Below, one piece after another: positions 33,575 through 43,786 of a DNA stretch of 64,000 bases. Source of the DNA: Haloferula helveola (GTDB lineage: Bacteria; Verrucomicrobiota; Verrucomicrobiia; Verrucomicrobiales; Akkermansiaceae). A program made the translations under genes and the position numbers. The DNA lies in NCBI RefSeq assembly GCF_037076345.1, contig NZ_AP024702.1:5084001-5148000 (forward strand), written 5' to 3'. Below the pieces are notes generated by a model. It saw only the letters and a program-made list of their open reading frames with translations. It searched no databases and was not told where the DNA came from. Every line of letters begins with the position of its first letter. Position 1 is the stretch's first letter.

Positions 33575-35395
33575 ATGCTCGCCTGGCTCCTCCTTCTGCT
33601 CCCGCTGCTTGCCGCCGCGGCCAACCAGCTTTACCTGAAGCGCAACGCGTTTCTGGCGTCGATGCTGTCGACCGGTTCGGTGGTGGCGACCTTCGTCATC
33701 GCGCTGATCCTGCTCGGCTCGACCGATGCTCCGGCAGCGTTCAAGTGGATCACCCTCGAAGGGGTTCCGCCGATCGAGATCTCGCTGAAGCTCGACCAGC
33801 TCTCTACCGGGATGATGATCGTGGTGACCGGCATCGGCATGCTGGTCCACATCTTCTCGCTGGCCTACATGGCCGACGATGCGGCCAAGGCCCGCTACTT
33901 CACCGGCCTGTCGCTCTTCATGTTCTCGATGACCGGCATCGTCCTCGCCGGGAACTTCATCATGACCTTCATGTTCTGGGAACTGGTGGGTCTGAGTTCC
34001 TATCTCCTGATCGGTCACTGGTATCAGAAGGACTCGGCGGCCGACGCCGCCAAGAAGGCATTCATCGTCAACCGGATCGGCGACTTCGGATTCATGATCG
34101 GGATCCTGATGGTCTTCGGGATCACCGGGACCTTTGTTTTCGACGGGATGGCCGAAGGCCTTGCGAAGTTCAACGCCGACCATCCGGGGTTGTTCGGAGG
34201 TGTGGTGGGAGCGGCGATCCTGTGCGTCTTCTGCGGTGCCGTCGGTAAGTCGGCGCAGATGCCCCTGCATGTCTGGCTTCCCGATGCCATGGAAGGTCCG
34301 ACTCCGGTTTCGGCCCTCATTCACGCGGCCACCATGGTCGCGGCCGGTGTCTACATGCTGTTCCGGGTCCAGCTCGCGCTGGGTGAGGAAATTTTCGCGC
34401 AGACCTTCGCCGGTCCGGTGATCGCATGGGTCGGCGGCATTACCTCGCTGTGCGCGGCACTGATGGCGACCCAGCAGAACGACATCAAGCGCATCCTCGC
34501 CTACTCGACCCTTTCCCAGCTCGGCTACATGGTGATGGCGGTCGGTCTTGTCAGCGGCGATGCCGGGATGTTCCACCTCTTCACTCACGCTTGGTTCAAG
34601 GCGCTTCTGTTCCTCGGTTCCGGCGCGATCATCTACGCCTGCCACCACCAGCAGGACATCTGGAAGATGGGCGGCCTGCTCAAGAAAATGCCGATCACCG
34701 GTTTCACCTTCCTCATCGGAACGGCAGCGCTGATCGCCGTGCCGTTCACGGCGGGCTTCTTCTCGAAGGAGGCCATCCTGCACGCCGCCGAAAAGTCGAC
34801 GCCGTTGTTCTGGCTGACGGTCGCGGTTGCGGTGCTGACGCCATTCTACATGACCCGGGCCTTCGTCGTGACCTTCCTCGGTTCCACCCGAAGTGACGAT
34901 GCGGATCACGCCAAGGAAGTCGGACCGAAGATGTTTGTCCCGTTGGTGATTCTTGCCGTGCTCGCGGTCATTGCCGGCTTCAAGGAGATCAACGGTTTTG
35001 CTCCGGCCTTGCCCGCGCATGCCGGTGAGTTCCACATGAACAAACTGTTCTGGATCTCGCTCGGGGCGCTGGTTGCCGGTGTGGTTCCGGGATTCCTTCT
35101 CTACGCGGGTAAGGACAAGGACCCGCTTTCCATCCCCCTCTTCCGCAACCGCTTCTACATCGACACGATCTACGACAAGGGCGTGGTCAAGTGGCTGCAG
35201 AACGGTGGCGCGGCGATCGTCCACTTCTTCGATGAGTTCGTCATCAACGGCCTGATCGTCGGCGGTTCGGCACGTCTCGCCGAGTCGTTCGGCGGGCTCT
35301 TCCGCCGGGTCCAGAACGGCAACCTGCAGGCCTATGCCTTCGCCTTCGGTATCGGCGTCATCCTGGTCATCTATTTCACCACTTTCTGGAAGTAA
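33575..35395 (+). CDS. nuoL: NADH-quinone oxidoreductase subunit L
   Basis: Largest antiporter-like membrane subunit of complex I. The 606-residue protein has the MTFMFWELVGLSSYLLIGHW helix, GDFGFMIG, LHVWLPDAMEGPTPVSALIHAATMV, QQNDIKRILAYSTLSQLGYM with its channel lysine, and a C-terminal amphipathic segment expected to brace the membrane arm. Spacing to nuoK is 31 bp and to nuoM 3 bp. Confidence 0.96.
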   Translation: MLAWLLLLLPLLAAAANQLYLKRNAFLASMLSTGSVVATFVIALILLGSTDAPAAFKWITLEGVPPIEISLKLDQLSTGMMIVVTGIGMLVHIFSLAYMADDAAKARYFTGLSLFMFSMTGIVLAGNFIMTFMFWELVGLSSYLLIGHWYQKDSAADAAKKAFIVNRIGDFGFMIGILMVFGITGTFVFDGMAEGLAKFNADHPGLFGGVVGAAILCVFCGAVGKSAQMPLHVWLPDAMEGPTPVSALIHAATMVAAGVYMLFRVQLALGEEIFAQTFAGPVIAWVGGITSLCAALMATQQNDIKRILAYSTLSQLGYMVMAVGLVSGDAGMFHLFTHAWFKALLFLGSGAIIYACHHQQDIWKMGGLLKKMPITGFTFLIGTAALIAVPFTAGFFSKEAILHAAEKSTPLFWLTVAVAVLTPFYMTRAFVVTFLGSTRSDDADHAKEVGPKMFVPLVILAVLAVIAGFKEINGFAPALPAHAGEFHMNKLFWISLGALVAGVVPGFLLYAGKDKDPLSIPLFRNRFYIDTIYDKGVVKWLQNGGAAIVHFFDEFVINGLIVGGSARLAESFGGLFRRVQNGNLQAYAFAFGIGVILVIYFTTFWK

Positions 35396-35398
35396 GCC

Positions 35399-36850
35399 AT
35401 GCTCCTGCTCCTCGTTCTTCTTCCGATCGCCGCGTTTGTCGCCATCCTGAGCGGCACCAACGCCCGGTTGACCGCGATCGGCGCCTGTGCCGCCAACCTC
35501 GTCCTCGGGGTTATTGCCGCCCTCACTTGGGACAAGGGTTTCTGGGAAACGAATCTTCCGGTGCTTGAGCGGCCGTCGCTCCATCTATCCCTGGGTTTCA
35601 TGGACGGCATGAGCGTGATCATGCTGCTGCTCTCCGTGATCGTCGCGTTCGCAGCCGTCCTGACCGGCAAGGCGCCCGAGGGCCGTGAGCGGCTCTACTA
35701 CGGTTCTTCCCTTCTGATCGCCGCGGGTGCGATCGGAGCCTTTGTCGCGACGGATCTGTTCTTCTTCTACGCCTTCCACGAACTCGCCCTGATCCCGACC
35801 TTCCTGATGATCGGTATGCTCGGTCGCGGTGACCGCAAGGCGGCGGCATGGAAGATCACCATCTATCTCGGCTTCGGTTCCCTCGTCCTGCTTGCCGGGC
35901 TCGTGTGGCTGGCCGCCGTTGCCGGAACCTTCGACATGGTCGAGATGCGCGATCTGGCTGCGGCCGGAACGCTTGCGATCGATCCCGCTGCGCAGAAAGG
36001 CATCGCGGCCTTCCTGCTTGTCGGCTTCGGAGTCCTCGTTTCGCTCTTTCCTTTTCACTCGTGGGCCGCTCCCGCCTACGCCAGCGCCCCGGCTCCGACC
36101 GCGATGCTCCACGCGGGCGTGCTCAAGAAGTTCGGACTCTACGGGCTGCTTCGTCTCGCGGTGCCGCTCCTTCCCGAGGGTGTCAACGCGTGGCTCGTGC
36201 CGCTCTGTGTTCTTCTGCTCGGAAACATCCTGTGGGTCGGCTTCGTGACGATCAGCCAGAAGCGCCTCGACGGGATGCTCGGTAGCTCGTCGGTGATGCA
36301 CATGGGCTACATCTTCCTCGCGATCGCGGCTCTCGCCGCAGTGCCGGGTGAAACGAATGCCTACGCGATGCCCGCCGCGGTGTTGCTGATGTTCGCCCAC
36401 GGCATCTCAATCGCGATGCTCTTCGGGCTGGCGGACAAGATCGAGCGCGTCACCGGCACGCTCGATCTAGACCAGCTCGGCGGCCTCGCCAAGGCGGCCC
36501 CTTCCCTGGCCTTCCTGTTCGGTCTCGTCGGTATGGCCAGCATCGGTCTGCCGGGCCTCGCCAACTTCGCCGGCGAGGTGATGGTCTTCATCTCCGCCTT
36601 CGCCAACTACGATCCCGCGGCAGGCCTCGGTCCGGTCCAGATCACCTGCATCCTCGCCATCTGGGGCGTCGTGATCAGTGCGATCTACATGCTTCGCGCT
36701 TACCGGAAGATCTTCCAAGGCCCTCAGGTCTCGGTGACCGAGAGCGCCTCGGACCTGACGCTGTGGGACCGGGCCCCCGCCCTCCTGCTTGCCGTGACGC
36801 TGCTGGTTGTCGGCATCTACCCGAACCTGCTCCTTTCCTTTCTGAAGTGA
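35399..36850 (+). CDS. nuoM: NADH-quinone oxidoreductase subunit M
   Basis: Antiporter-like subunit of complex I, 483 residues and about fourteen helices. Key features are FYAFHELALIPTFLMIG, a WAAPAYASAPAPTAMLHAG loop before the first channel (FPFHSWAAPAY), and GLVGMASIGLPGLANFAGE. It starts 3 bp after nuoL, so coupling is likely. Confidence 0.95.
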   Translation: MLLLLVLLPIAAFVAILSGTNARLTAIGACAANLVLGVIAALTWDKGFWETNLPVLERPSLHLSLGFMDGMSVIMLLLSVIVAFAAVLTGKAPEGRERLYYGSSLLIAAGAIGAFVATDLFFFYAFHELALIPTFLMIGMLGRGDRKAAAWKITIYLGFGSLVLLAGLVWLAAVAGTFDMVEMRDLAAAGTLAIDPAAQKGIAAFLLVGFGVLVSLFPFHSWAAPAYASAPAPTAMLHAGVLKKFGLYGLLRLAVPLLPEGVNAWLVPLCVLLLGNILWVGFVTISQKRLDGMLGSSSVMHMGYIFLAIAALAAVPGETNAYAMPAAVLLMFAHGISIAMLFGLADKIERVTGTLDLDQLGGLAKAAPSLAFLFGLVGMASIGLPGLANFAGEVMVFISAFANYDPAAGLGPVQITCILAIWGVVISAIYMLRAYRKIFQGPQVSVTESASDLTLWDRAPALLLAVTLLVVGIYPNLLLSFLK

Positions 36851-36893
36851 CGCCTCACGCGCACTGACTCCCGATCACCCGGCACTCCCATCC

Positions 36894-38375
36894 ATGCCCG
36901 CCTATTATCTCGAAGCCCTCACCGTCGCACTCGGCATTGCTCTGCTTATGGTCGAGGCATTCGGCCCGGCCCACAGCAAGCGCCACGTCGGGGTGTTTGC
37001 CGCGTTTGGACTCGGCATCATTCTGGTCTTCAGCTTCTTCGCGATCGGTCCCGACAAGGCTCGTGAAGGTGCGGGATGGGCCGAGTGGCCGCTTTGGCAG
37101 TTCTACGCCTTCGATTCGGTTGCCCGCTTCTACAAGGGCTTCGCAATCGTCTGCACCATCCTGGTGATCCTGATGTCGCTCGACTACCGGTCGGTGCTTT
37201 CCCGCTTCACGGACCATCCGACCACCGAATCGGGCACCGGCGAGTACTTCGCGCTGCCGGTTTTCGCCTGCGCCGGAATGATGTGGATGGCTTCGGCCAA
37301 GGATCTGGCGGGTGCGTTCGTCGCGCTCGAACTCGTCACGATCACCTTCTACATCCTTGTTGCCTACCTCCGTCGCAATGTCGGTTCGCTGGAGGCGGGT
37401 GTGAAGTATCTGATCCTCGGTGCCCTGAGCACCGGATTCCTCGTTTACGGCATCGCGTGGATCTACGGGACGCTCGGCACGATGAATCTCGAACTCATCG
37501 GAGAGAAGATTGGTGAAGTCGAGAGCACCGTTCCCGTGCTATTCGGGATTGGCCTGATCCTTGTGGCCCTCGGTTTCAAGATCGGTGCCGTGCCGATGCA
37601 GGTCTGGATTCCCGACGTCTACCAAGGCGCGCCGACTCCAACGACCGCTTTCCTGTCGGTCGGTTCCAAGGCGGCCGGATTCGTGCTCTTGATCCGCTTC
37701 CTTGAGCCTTTCCTTGGCGAGGGCTCGCCGGTGGCTGGTTCGGTGACCGCGATGCTCCTGATCATGGCGGTGGCGACCCTGCTGTTCGGCAACCTCGCTG
37801 CGATCGCCCAAACCAACTTCAAACGCCTGCTTGCCTATTCCTCGATCGCCCATGCCGGCTTTCTCGTCCTCGCGCTGGCTGCGTGGAAACCGGCCGGGCA
37901 GGCTGAGGGGCTTGGTTCAAGCGAGACCGTTTCCTTCTACCTCGCGACCTACCTTCTGATGACGCTGGCGGCATTCTTCGTTCTGGCTCAGATCCGGATC
38001 CGCAGCGGTTCGGAAGAACTCGATGCCTTCAAGGGACTCGGGCGGCGTGATCCGCTGGTCGCGATCCTCATGACCGTGATCATGGCGGCGCTTGCTGGGG
38101 TTCCGTTGACCGCGGGATTCCTCGGGAAGTTCTTCGTCTTCTCGCTCGCGGTCGAAGCCGCTCAGTGGTGGGGCGTCGGGATCGCATTCATCGGCGCTGC
38201 CGCCGGTTTCTACTACTACTTCAAGCTGATCCGCTCGATGTGGTGGGAGGACTCGGAAGAAGAGAGTCCGGTCGAGTTGCCCTACATCAGCCGTGTCTGC
38301 GTCATTGCTCTGACCTCCGCGGTGATCGTCTTGGGCGTGTGGCCGCAGCCGGTGCTCTGGCTACTCGGAGCCTGA
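36894..38375 (+). CDS. nuoN: NADH-quinone oxidoreductase subunit N
   Basis: Third antiporter-like subunit of complex I, 493 residues. Blocks VALELVTITFYILVAY, EAGVKYLILGALSTGFLVYG, VPMQVWIPDVYQGAPTPTTAFLS, FKRLLAYSSIAHAGF and VPLTAGFLGKFFVF are diagnostic. It closes the operon; glpK follows after 54 bp without an obvious terminator. Confidence 0.95.
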   Translation: MPAYYLEALTVALGIALLMVEAFGPAHSKRHVGVFAAFGLGIILVFSFFAIGPDKAREGAGWAEWPLWQFYAFDSVARFYKGFAIVCTILVILMSLDYRSVLSRFTDHPTTESGTGEYFALPVFACAGMMWMASAKDLAGAFVALELVTITFYILVAYLRRNVGSLEAGVKYLILGALSTGFLVYGIAWIYGTLGTMNLELIGEKIGEVESTVPVLFGIGLILVALGFKIGAVPMQVWIPDVYQGAPTPTTAFLSVGSKAAGFVLLIRFLEPFLGEGSPVAGSVTAMLLIMAVATLLFGNLAAIAQTNFKRLLAYSSIAHAGFLVLALAAWKPAGQAEGLGSSETVSFYLATYLLMTLAAFFVLAQIRIRSGSEELDAFKGLGRRDPLVAILMTVIMAALAGVPLTAGFLGKFFVFSLAVEAAQWWGVGIAFIGAAAGFYYYFKLIRSMWWEDSEEESPVELPYISRVCVIALTSAVIVLGVWPQPVLWLLGA

Positions 38376-38429
38376 TCGATCTGCCTCGCCTCGGATCCGT
38401 GGCAGGGTCACATTCGTGGGTGAAAGCCC

Positions 38430-39917
38430 ATGAGTTCGTTTGTTCTTTCCCTTGATCAGGGAACCACCAGTTCCCGTGCCCTTCTCTTTGACCGGGAGGG
38501 CAACATCACCGGCTCCGCCCAGCAGGAGTTCCCACAGATCTTCCCCCGTCCCGGCTGGGTCGAGCACGATCCTCGGGAGATCTGGGCGAGCCAACTGGCG
38601 ACGATGGAGAAGGTGCTCGGCGAGGCCGGTCCGCAAGAGGTGGCTGCCATAGGTATTACCAACCAGCGCGAGACCACCGTCCTGTGGGACCGGGCGACCG
38701 GGGAGCCGATCCACAACGCGATTGTTTGGCAGGATCGCCGCACCGCGGCGATGATCGATCGTCTGCGCGAGGACGGCATGGAGGATGTCGTCAGGAGCAG
38801 GACCGGCCTGGTGCCGGATCCCTACTTCTCCGGGACCAAGTTGTCGTGGTTGCTAGATCACGTTGACGGTGCGCGGGAACGCGCGGAGCGAGGTGAGTTG
38901 GCCTTCGGGACGGTTGACACCTGGCTCGTCTGGAATCTGACCAAGGGTGAACGCCACATCACCGACGTCTCCAACGCATCGCGCACGATGTTGTTCGATA
39001 TCGGCAAGCTGGATTGGGACCGGGAACTTCTCGACTACCTCCGGATCCCTTCCGCAGTTCTCCCGGAAGTGGTTTCTACCGGCGGGGTTCACGCCGAGGT
39101 GGCTTCCGGTCTCCCCGGTGCGGGACTGCCGATCGCCGCTCTCGCAGGTGACCAGCATGCGGCGCTGTTCGGTCAGCAGTGCTTCGAGCAAGGCGGGATC
39201 AAGAACACCTACGGCACCGGTTGCTTCATGCTGATGAACCTCGGAGATCAGCTTCCGGCGCCGCATGAGAAACTCCTGACGACGGTAGCTTGGCAGCGGG
39301 ACGGATCGATTCGCTACGCCCGCGAAGGAAGCATCTTTGTCGGAGGCGCGGTGATCCAGTGGCTCCGCGACGGACTCGGGATCCTCGCCGAGTCGAGTGA
39401 CGTGCTTCCCCTTGCCGAATCGGTTGAGGACAGCGGCGACGTCGTCTTTGTCCCGGCGTTTGCCGGACTCGGCGCTCCGCACTGGGACTCGCGAGCTCGC
39501 GGAGCGATCCACGGGATCACTCGTGGGACGACCGCGGCCCACATCGCGCGGGCGGCGGTCGAGTCGATCGCGTTTCAGTCGGCCGACCTGTTCGATGCGA
39601 TCAGCGCCGACTCGGACTCACCGATCACGGAGCTGAAAGTGGACGGCGGCGCGACCCGGGATCCCCTGCTCCTGCAGTTTCAGGCGGACCTCCTCCAGAT
39701 TCCGGTGCTGCGGCCGAAGGTCATCGAGACGACGGCTCTCGGTGCGGCTTACCTCGCCGGACTGGCCGTCGGCTTCTGGTCGTCGACCGAAGAGCTGTCG
39801 AGCCAGCAGCGAATCGACCGGACCTTCGAACCATCAATGCCGACCGACCGCGCCCGTGAACTACGCGAACGCTGGAACGAGGCCGTGCGTCGATCACTCG
39901 ATTGGGCCCGCGACTGA
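38430..39917 (+). CDS. glpK: Glycerol kinase
   Basis: Phosphorylates glycerol to sn-glycerol 3-phosphate with ATP. The 495-residue protein has the N-terminal phosphate loop DQGTTSSRA (residues ~9-17), the WQDRRT and [11 protein letters not shown] blocks, [11 protein letters not shown] with the catalytic-type Asp, NTYGTGCF and [18 protein letters not shown]. It is convergent with trpD, only 4 bp separating their stops. No other glp genes are nearby. Confidence 0.96.
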   Translation: MSSFVLSLDQGTTSSRALLFDREGNITGSAQQEFPQIFPRPGWVEHDPREIWASQLATMEKVLGEAGPQEVAAIGITNQRETTVLWDRATGEPIHNAIVWQDRRTAAMIDRLREDGMEDVVRSRTGLVPDPYFSGTKLSWLLDHVDGARERAERGELAFGTVDTWLVWNLTKGERHITDVSNASRTMLFDIGKLDWDRELLDYLRIPSAVLPEVVSTGGVHAEVASGLPGAGLPIAALAGDQHAALFGQQCFEQGGIKNTYGTGCFMLMNLGDQLPAPHEKLLTTVAWQRDGSIRYAREGSIFVGGAVIQWLRDGLGILAESSDVLPLAESVEDSGDVVFVPAFAGLGAPHWDSRARGAIHGITRGTTAAHIARAAVESIAFQSADLFDAISADSDSPITELKVDGGATRDPLLLQFQADLLQIPVLRPKVIETTALGAAYLAGLAVGFWSSTEELSSQQRIDRTFEPSMPTDRARELRERWNEAVRRSLDWARD

Positions 39918-39921
39918 GTTC

Positions 39922-40965
39922 CTATCGCGCCGCTGCCTGGAGTGCCCGCAGACGGTCCAGCGCGGAGCCGTCATCGATGACCGTCCGGGCGAGCTCGATG
40001 CCGTCCCCGAGATCATCCGCGAGTCCGCAGCAAGCGATCGCCGCTCCGGCATTGAGAAGCACCATGTCGCGCTTCGGCCCGGTCTCCTTGCCGCAAAGGA
40101 TGTTCTCAAGGATCGCCGCGTTGGCCACGGCATCTCCACCCTGGAGTTCCGGGACTTCCGCATGATGCATCCCGAAATCCCGCGGGCGGATCTCCTCATC
40201 GACCTGTTCCTGCATGCTGCCGGATTTGCAAACGCGGGTCGAACCAAGCAGGCTCACCTCGTCAACCGACCGGCCGTCGCCGGTCGTGCCGTGGACGACC
40301 CACGCGCTTTCACGGCCAAGCCGTTGGAGGATTTCCGCGAAAGCCGGGCAGAGTTCCCGTGAGAACACCCCGACCAGCTGGCACTGGGGTTTTGCCGGGT
40401 TGAGCAACGGACCGATCAGGTTGAAGATCGTGCGGATGCCCTTTGTGGCCAGCTGTTTGCGGACACCCACGATCGCCTTGAACGCGGGATGGTAGGCGGG
40501 CGCGAAGAGGAAGCCGACACCGGCCTTCTCGAGGCAACGGCGGAAACCTTCGGGCGGAAGATCGATTCGCACTCCGAGAGCCTCGAGAACATCCGCTCCT
40601 CCACTTTTGGAAGTGATGCCACGGTTGCCATGTTTAACGACGACTCCCCCGGCTGCAGCAACGGGAAACATCGCCGTGGTGGAAACGTTGAAGAGGTCCA
40701 GCTTGTCGCCACCGGTGCCGCAGACGTCGATGGTCGGGCCCTCGATCTCTGCCAGACCGACATGCGGGTCCACCGCGTGTTCGAGGAAGCTCTCGACGAA
40801 GCCCGCGATTTCCTCCGGCGTCTCTCCCTTGGCCGAAAGCGCTTGGAGAAGTTGTGCCTTCTTGTCGTCCTCGACCGACTCGTCGAGCAGCATCGAGGCT
40901 GCAACCGGGATTTCGCGCGGGTCGAGGTCCTTGCCCTCTTCCAGATGCCGAATCAATGCGTCCAT
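39922..40965 (-). CDS. trpD: Anthranilate phosphoribosyltransferase
   Basis: Second step of tryptophan synthesis: PRPP plus anthranilate gives phosphoribosyl-anthranilate. The 347-residue protein has CGTGGDKLDLFNVST, KHGNRGITSKSGGADVLEALG, the FLFAPAYHPAFK segment, and FNLIGPLLNPA. The Mg2+-binding DE occurs near position 225 (SVDEVSL). It is a solitary trp gene, preceded by about 60 bp of spacer from the symporter gene. Confidence 0.95.
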   Translation of the reverse strand: MDALIRHLEEGKDLDPREIPVAASMLLDESVEDDKKAQLLQALSAKGETPEEIAGFVESFLEHAVDPHVGLAEIEGPTIDVCGTGGDKLDLFNVSTTAMFPVAAAGGVVVKHGNRGITSKSGGADVLEALGVRIDLPPEGFRRCLEKAGVGFLFAPAYHPAFKAIVGVRKQLATKGIRTIFNLIGPLLNPAKPQCQLVGVFSRELCPAFAEILQRLGRESAWVVHGTTGDGRSVDEVSLLGSTRVCKSGSMQEQVDEEIRPRDFGMHHAEVPELQGGDAVANAAILENILCGKETGPKRDMVLLNAGAAIACCGLADDLGDGIELARTVIDDGSALDRLRALQAAAR

Positions 40966-41025
40966 GGGCCCACCTTAGGGCCCGGACCCGCATGCCCGCA
41001 ATGGCTCAAGTGGTAAATGAAGGGC

Positions 41026-43029
41026 TCAGGATTGATCCGGAGCGGATTCGCGGATCTTCGGCCACAGCAGTTTGATCCCGAATCCGGCGGCGCCTGCGAG
41101 AACGACCAAGCCGATGCCGAGTCCGAGATTGCCGTAGAGCACGTAGCCTACCCCGAAGAGGAATCCGTAGACCAGTACGGTGCCGAGGAAGGTGGCGAGA
41201 ATGCCTGCGGGCAGATTGACGGGTGCGTGGCGGAGGTTCAGCGATTCACCTCGCTCCGTGCAGGTGTCGGTCACCTTTTTCCAGCCCGGACCCCCCGGAT
41301 TCACCGACTCGACGAATGCCCGAAGCCGTTCGTGGCTCGATGCGGGTGTGACGAAGGTCGCGATCAGCCATGCGACGGTCGTGACGCCGACGCCAAAGGG
41401 AAGCTTCCAGTAGCCGAGCCCAGCACCGAAATCGCTTTTCGCCAGCCACAGGGCAACCGCGAAGGAGACCACCATCGCGACGATCTCGCTCCACGGATTG
41501 ATGCGCCACCAGAACCAGCGGAGAATGAAGAGAAGGCCGGTTCCGGCACCGACCTGAAGCAGGATCTGGAAAGCTTCGAGCGCGCTCTGGAGATACATCG
41601 CCAGGACTGCGGTCAGTCCCATCATCACGACTGTCGAGGTGCGGCCGACCCACACGAGTTCGGAGTCGCCCGCCTTCGGCCGGACGAAGCGCTGCCAGAA
41701 GTCGTTCACCACGTAGGACGATCCCCAGTTCAGGTGGGTCGAGAGCGTGCTCATGTAGGCCGCGACCAGCGAGGTCAGGACCAAGCCGAGCCAACCCGAT
41801 GGCAGGAAAGAAAGCATGGCCGAGTAGCCGAGGTCGTGGCCGATCTTGCTGTAGTCGGTGTTCGGGAAAGCCTTGAGAATCGACGAGCAGCCCATGGCGG
41901 TCGCCTTCAGTTCCTTCAGTTCGGCTAGCGTCGCGAGCTGGGCCTCATCAAGGGACTCCAGGGGTTTTCCGACGACGGCTTCCACATCAGCGCTCCGAGC
42001 GTCAAGAGCGGCAGCGGCCGCCTGTTGTTCGGGAGCCTTGTCCGAAGGGAAGACGACGAGTGAGGCAAGCGCGACGATGATCCATGGCCAGGGCCGCAGG
42101 GCGTAGTGCGCGACCTGGAAGAAGAGCACCGAGCCGATCGCATGGTTCTCGTTCTTTGCCGCAAGCATCCGTTGGGCGAGATAGCCACCACCTCCGGGCT
42201 CCGCGCCGGGATACCAAACGCTCCACCACTGGACCGCCAGCGGGATAAGGAAGGCGGTGATGAGGAGCTCCTTGGAGGCGTCGGTTTCGAAGGTGAACTC
42301 CGGAATGATGTCGAGTTTGTCCTGAACCTCGACGTGCGACATCAGACCACCGAGGCCCCCGACGGATTCATGGCCAACGGCATAGTAGGCGGCGGCGAAT
42401 GCCCCGACCATGGCCATGATGAACAGCAGAAAGTCGGTGAGGATAACCCCGCGAAAACCGCCGAGCGAAGAGAAGACGACCGTCACGACCATGGCGACGG
42501 CGACCGATTGCCATGGTGACCAGCCGAGCATCACCCCGCCGATCTTGATCGCGGCCAATGTGACCATGGCCATGATCATCACGTTGAAAAAGACGCCAAG
42601 GTAAAGGGCGCGGAAGCCACGCAGGAACGCCGCTTCCTTGCCAGAGTAACGAAGCTCATAGAACTCGATATCAGTGAGGGCATTCGAGCGGCGCCAGAGT
42701 TTCGCGTAAATGAACACCGTCAGCATCCCGGTAATGAGGAAGGCCCACCAGTTCCAGTTGCCAGCGACGCCCTGAAGGCGCACGACGTTGGTCACGAAAT
42801 TGGGTGTGTCGGTCGAGAAGGTGGTCGCGACCATCGAGAAGCCGAGGAGCCACCATGGCATGTGGCGTCCGGAGAGGAAGAACTCACCGGAGTTCTTGCC
42901 GGCACTTCTGGCGCACCAGACGCCGATGCCGAGCGCGACGATGAAGAAGCCGATGAGGATTCCCCAGTCGACCGCAGAAAGCTGAATTGCGGCGAAAAAA
43001 CCCTCTATTGATGACAAACCGTTCGGCAT
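41026..43029 (-). CDS. Sodium:solute symporter family protein
   Basis: A 667-residue SSS-family transporter with about thirteen to fifteen membrane helices. An N-terminal GVWCARSAGKNSGEFFLSGRHMPWW block and VATTFSTDTPNF are typical of the family's sodium-binding region. The SSYVVNDFWQRFV loop is also family-like. ATG at 43029 was chosen because 12 upstream codons are not hydrophobic. A hydrophilic insert (residues ~330-390) is rich in Ala/Glu. The solute is unknown; sugar or amino acid uptake with Na+ is likely. Confidence 0.85.
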   Translation of the reverse strand: MPNGLSSIEGFFAAIQLSAVDWGILIGFFIVALGIGVWCARSAGKNSGEFFLSGRHMPWWLLGFSMVATTFSTDTPNFVTNVVRLQGVAGNWNWWAFLITGMLTVFIYAKLWRRSNALTDIEFYELRYSGKEAAFLRGFRALYLGVFFNVMIMAMVTLAAIKIGGVMLGWSPWQSVAVAMVVTVVFSSLGGFRGVILTDFLLFIMAMVGAFAAAYYAVGHESVGGLGGLMSHVEVQDKLDIIPEFTFETDASKELLITAFLIPLAVQWWSVWYPGAEPGGGGYLAQRMLAAKNENHAIGSVLFFQVAHYALRPWPWIIVALASLVVFPSDKAPEQQAAAAALDARSADVEAVVGKPLESLDEAQLATLAELKELKATAMGCSSILKAFPNTDYSKIGHDLGYSAMLSFLPSGWLGLVLTSLVAAYMSTLSTHLNWGSSYVVNDFWQRFVRPKAGDSELVWVGRTSTVVMMGLTAVLAMYLQSALEAFQILLQVGAGTGLLFILRWFWWRINPWSEIVAMVVSFAVALWLAKSDFGAGLGYWKLPFGVGVTTVAWLIATFVTPASSHERLRAFVESVNPGGPGWKKVTDTCTERGESLNLRHAPVNLPAGILATFLGTVLVYGFLFGVGYVLYGNLGLGIGLVVLAGAAGFGIKLLWPKIRESAPDQS

Positions 43030-43117
43030 GGCGATCCGTTTAGCGGGAGAATTTCCCGCTAGCAAGGGAGGAATCGCCGGGCCTGAAGCCGCCTATCGTC
43101 AGCTTGAGTGGCTGGTT

Positions 43118-43699
43118 TCAGCCAAAGTAGGCCGGTTCGTTGCCCGGCTTCCACTTGATGTTGCAGCCACTGCTCGGCAGCTGTCGCTCGGGAGCGGATC
43201 GCCCGGCCAGCATGTCGGCGACGGCTGCCATGAGATCCGCGCCGTCGGGTTGGCGGCCATTCTTCGGCCGGGAGTCATCGAATTGACCGGCGTAGTAGAG
43301 ATTCCCGACCGAGTCGAAGAGGAAGAAGTCAGGCGTGCAGGCGGCACCGTAGGCTTTGGCGACATCTTGAGACTCGTCGTAGAGATACGGGAATTCCCAG
43401 CCATGCTCCTTGGCAAAGCTCGCCATCAGTTCCGGCGAGTCCTGCGGGTAGTTCTCGACGTCGTTGGACGAGATCGCGACGGTCGCGATCCCCTTGTCCG
43501 CCAAGTCGTTCGCAATGCTCGCGATCGCATCAGCAAGCATCACGACATAGGGGCAGTGGTTGCAGGCGAAGAAAACCAAGGTCCCCTTCTCTCCCCTCGC
43601 GCCGGTGAGGGATTGGAGCGCCCCATCGGCCGCGGGAAGCTCGAATTCAGGAGCGGCATCACCCGGTTTCAGAGAAAATGTCGAAAGCGTCTCAGCCAT
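43118..43699 (-). CDS. Thioredoxin-fold / AhpC-TSA-like protein with CxxC
   Basis: A 193-residue protein of the peroxiredoxin-like (AhpC/TSA) superfamily. The start at ATG 43699 gives KPGDAAPEFELP, then LVFFACNHCPYV with Cys46 and Cys49 (CNHC) at the thioredoxin active site, and a cis-Pro-type CTPDFFLFD segment. This group resembles 'redoxin' proteins in bacteria that use CxxC rather than a peroxidatic TxxC. Likely role is thiol-disulfide exchange in the cytoplasm. It is divergent from moeB. Confidence 0.8.
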   Translation of the reverse strand: MAETLSTFSLKPGDAAPEFELPAADGALQSLTGARGEKGTLVFFACNHCPYVVMLADAIASIANDLADKGIATVAISSNDVENYPQDSPELMASFAKEHGWEFPYLYDESQDVAKAYGAACTPDFFLFDSVGNLYYAGQFDDSRPKNGRQPDGADLMAAVADMLAGRSAPERQLPSSGCNIKWKPGNEPAYFG

Positions 43700-43786
43700 G
43701 CTTTCCCCTCCGTCCGCACGGCCCATCCGTCAAGTCGTGAATCGATTGCCACGCGTCACCGGTCCGCTAGGGTCTCCCGCCAAGCG

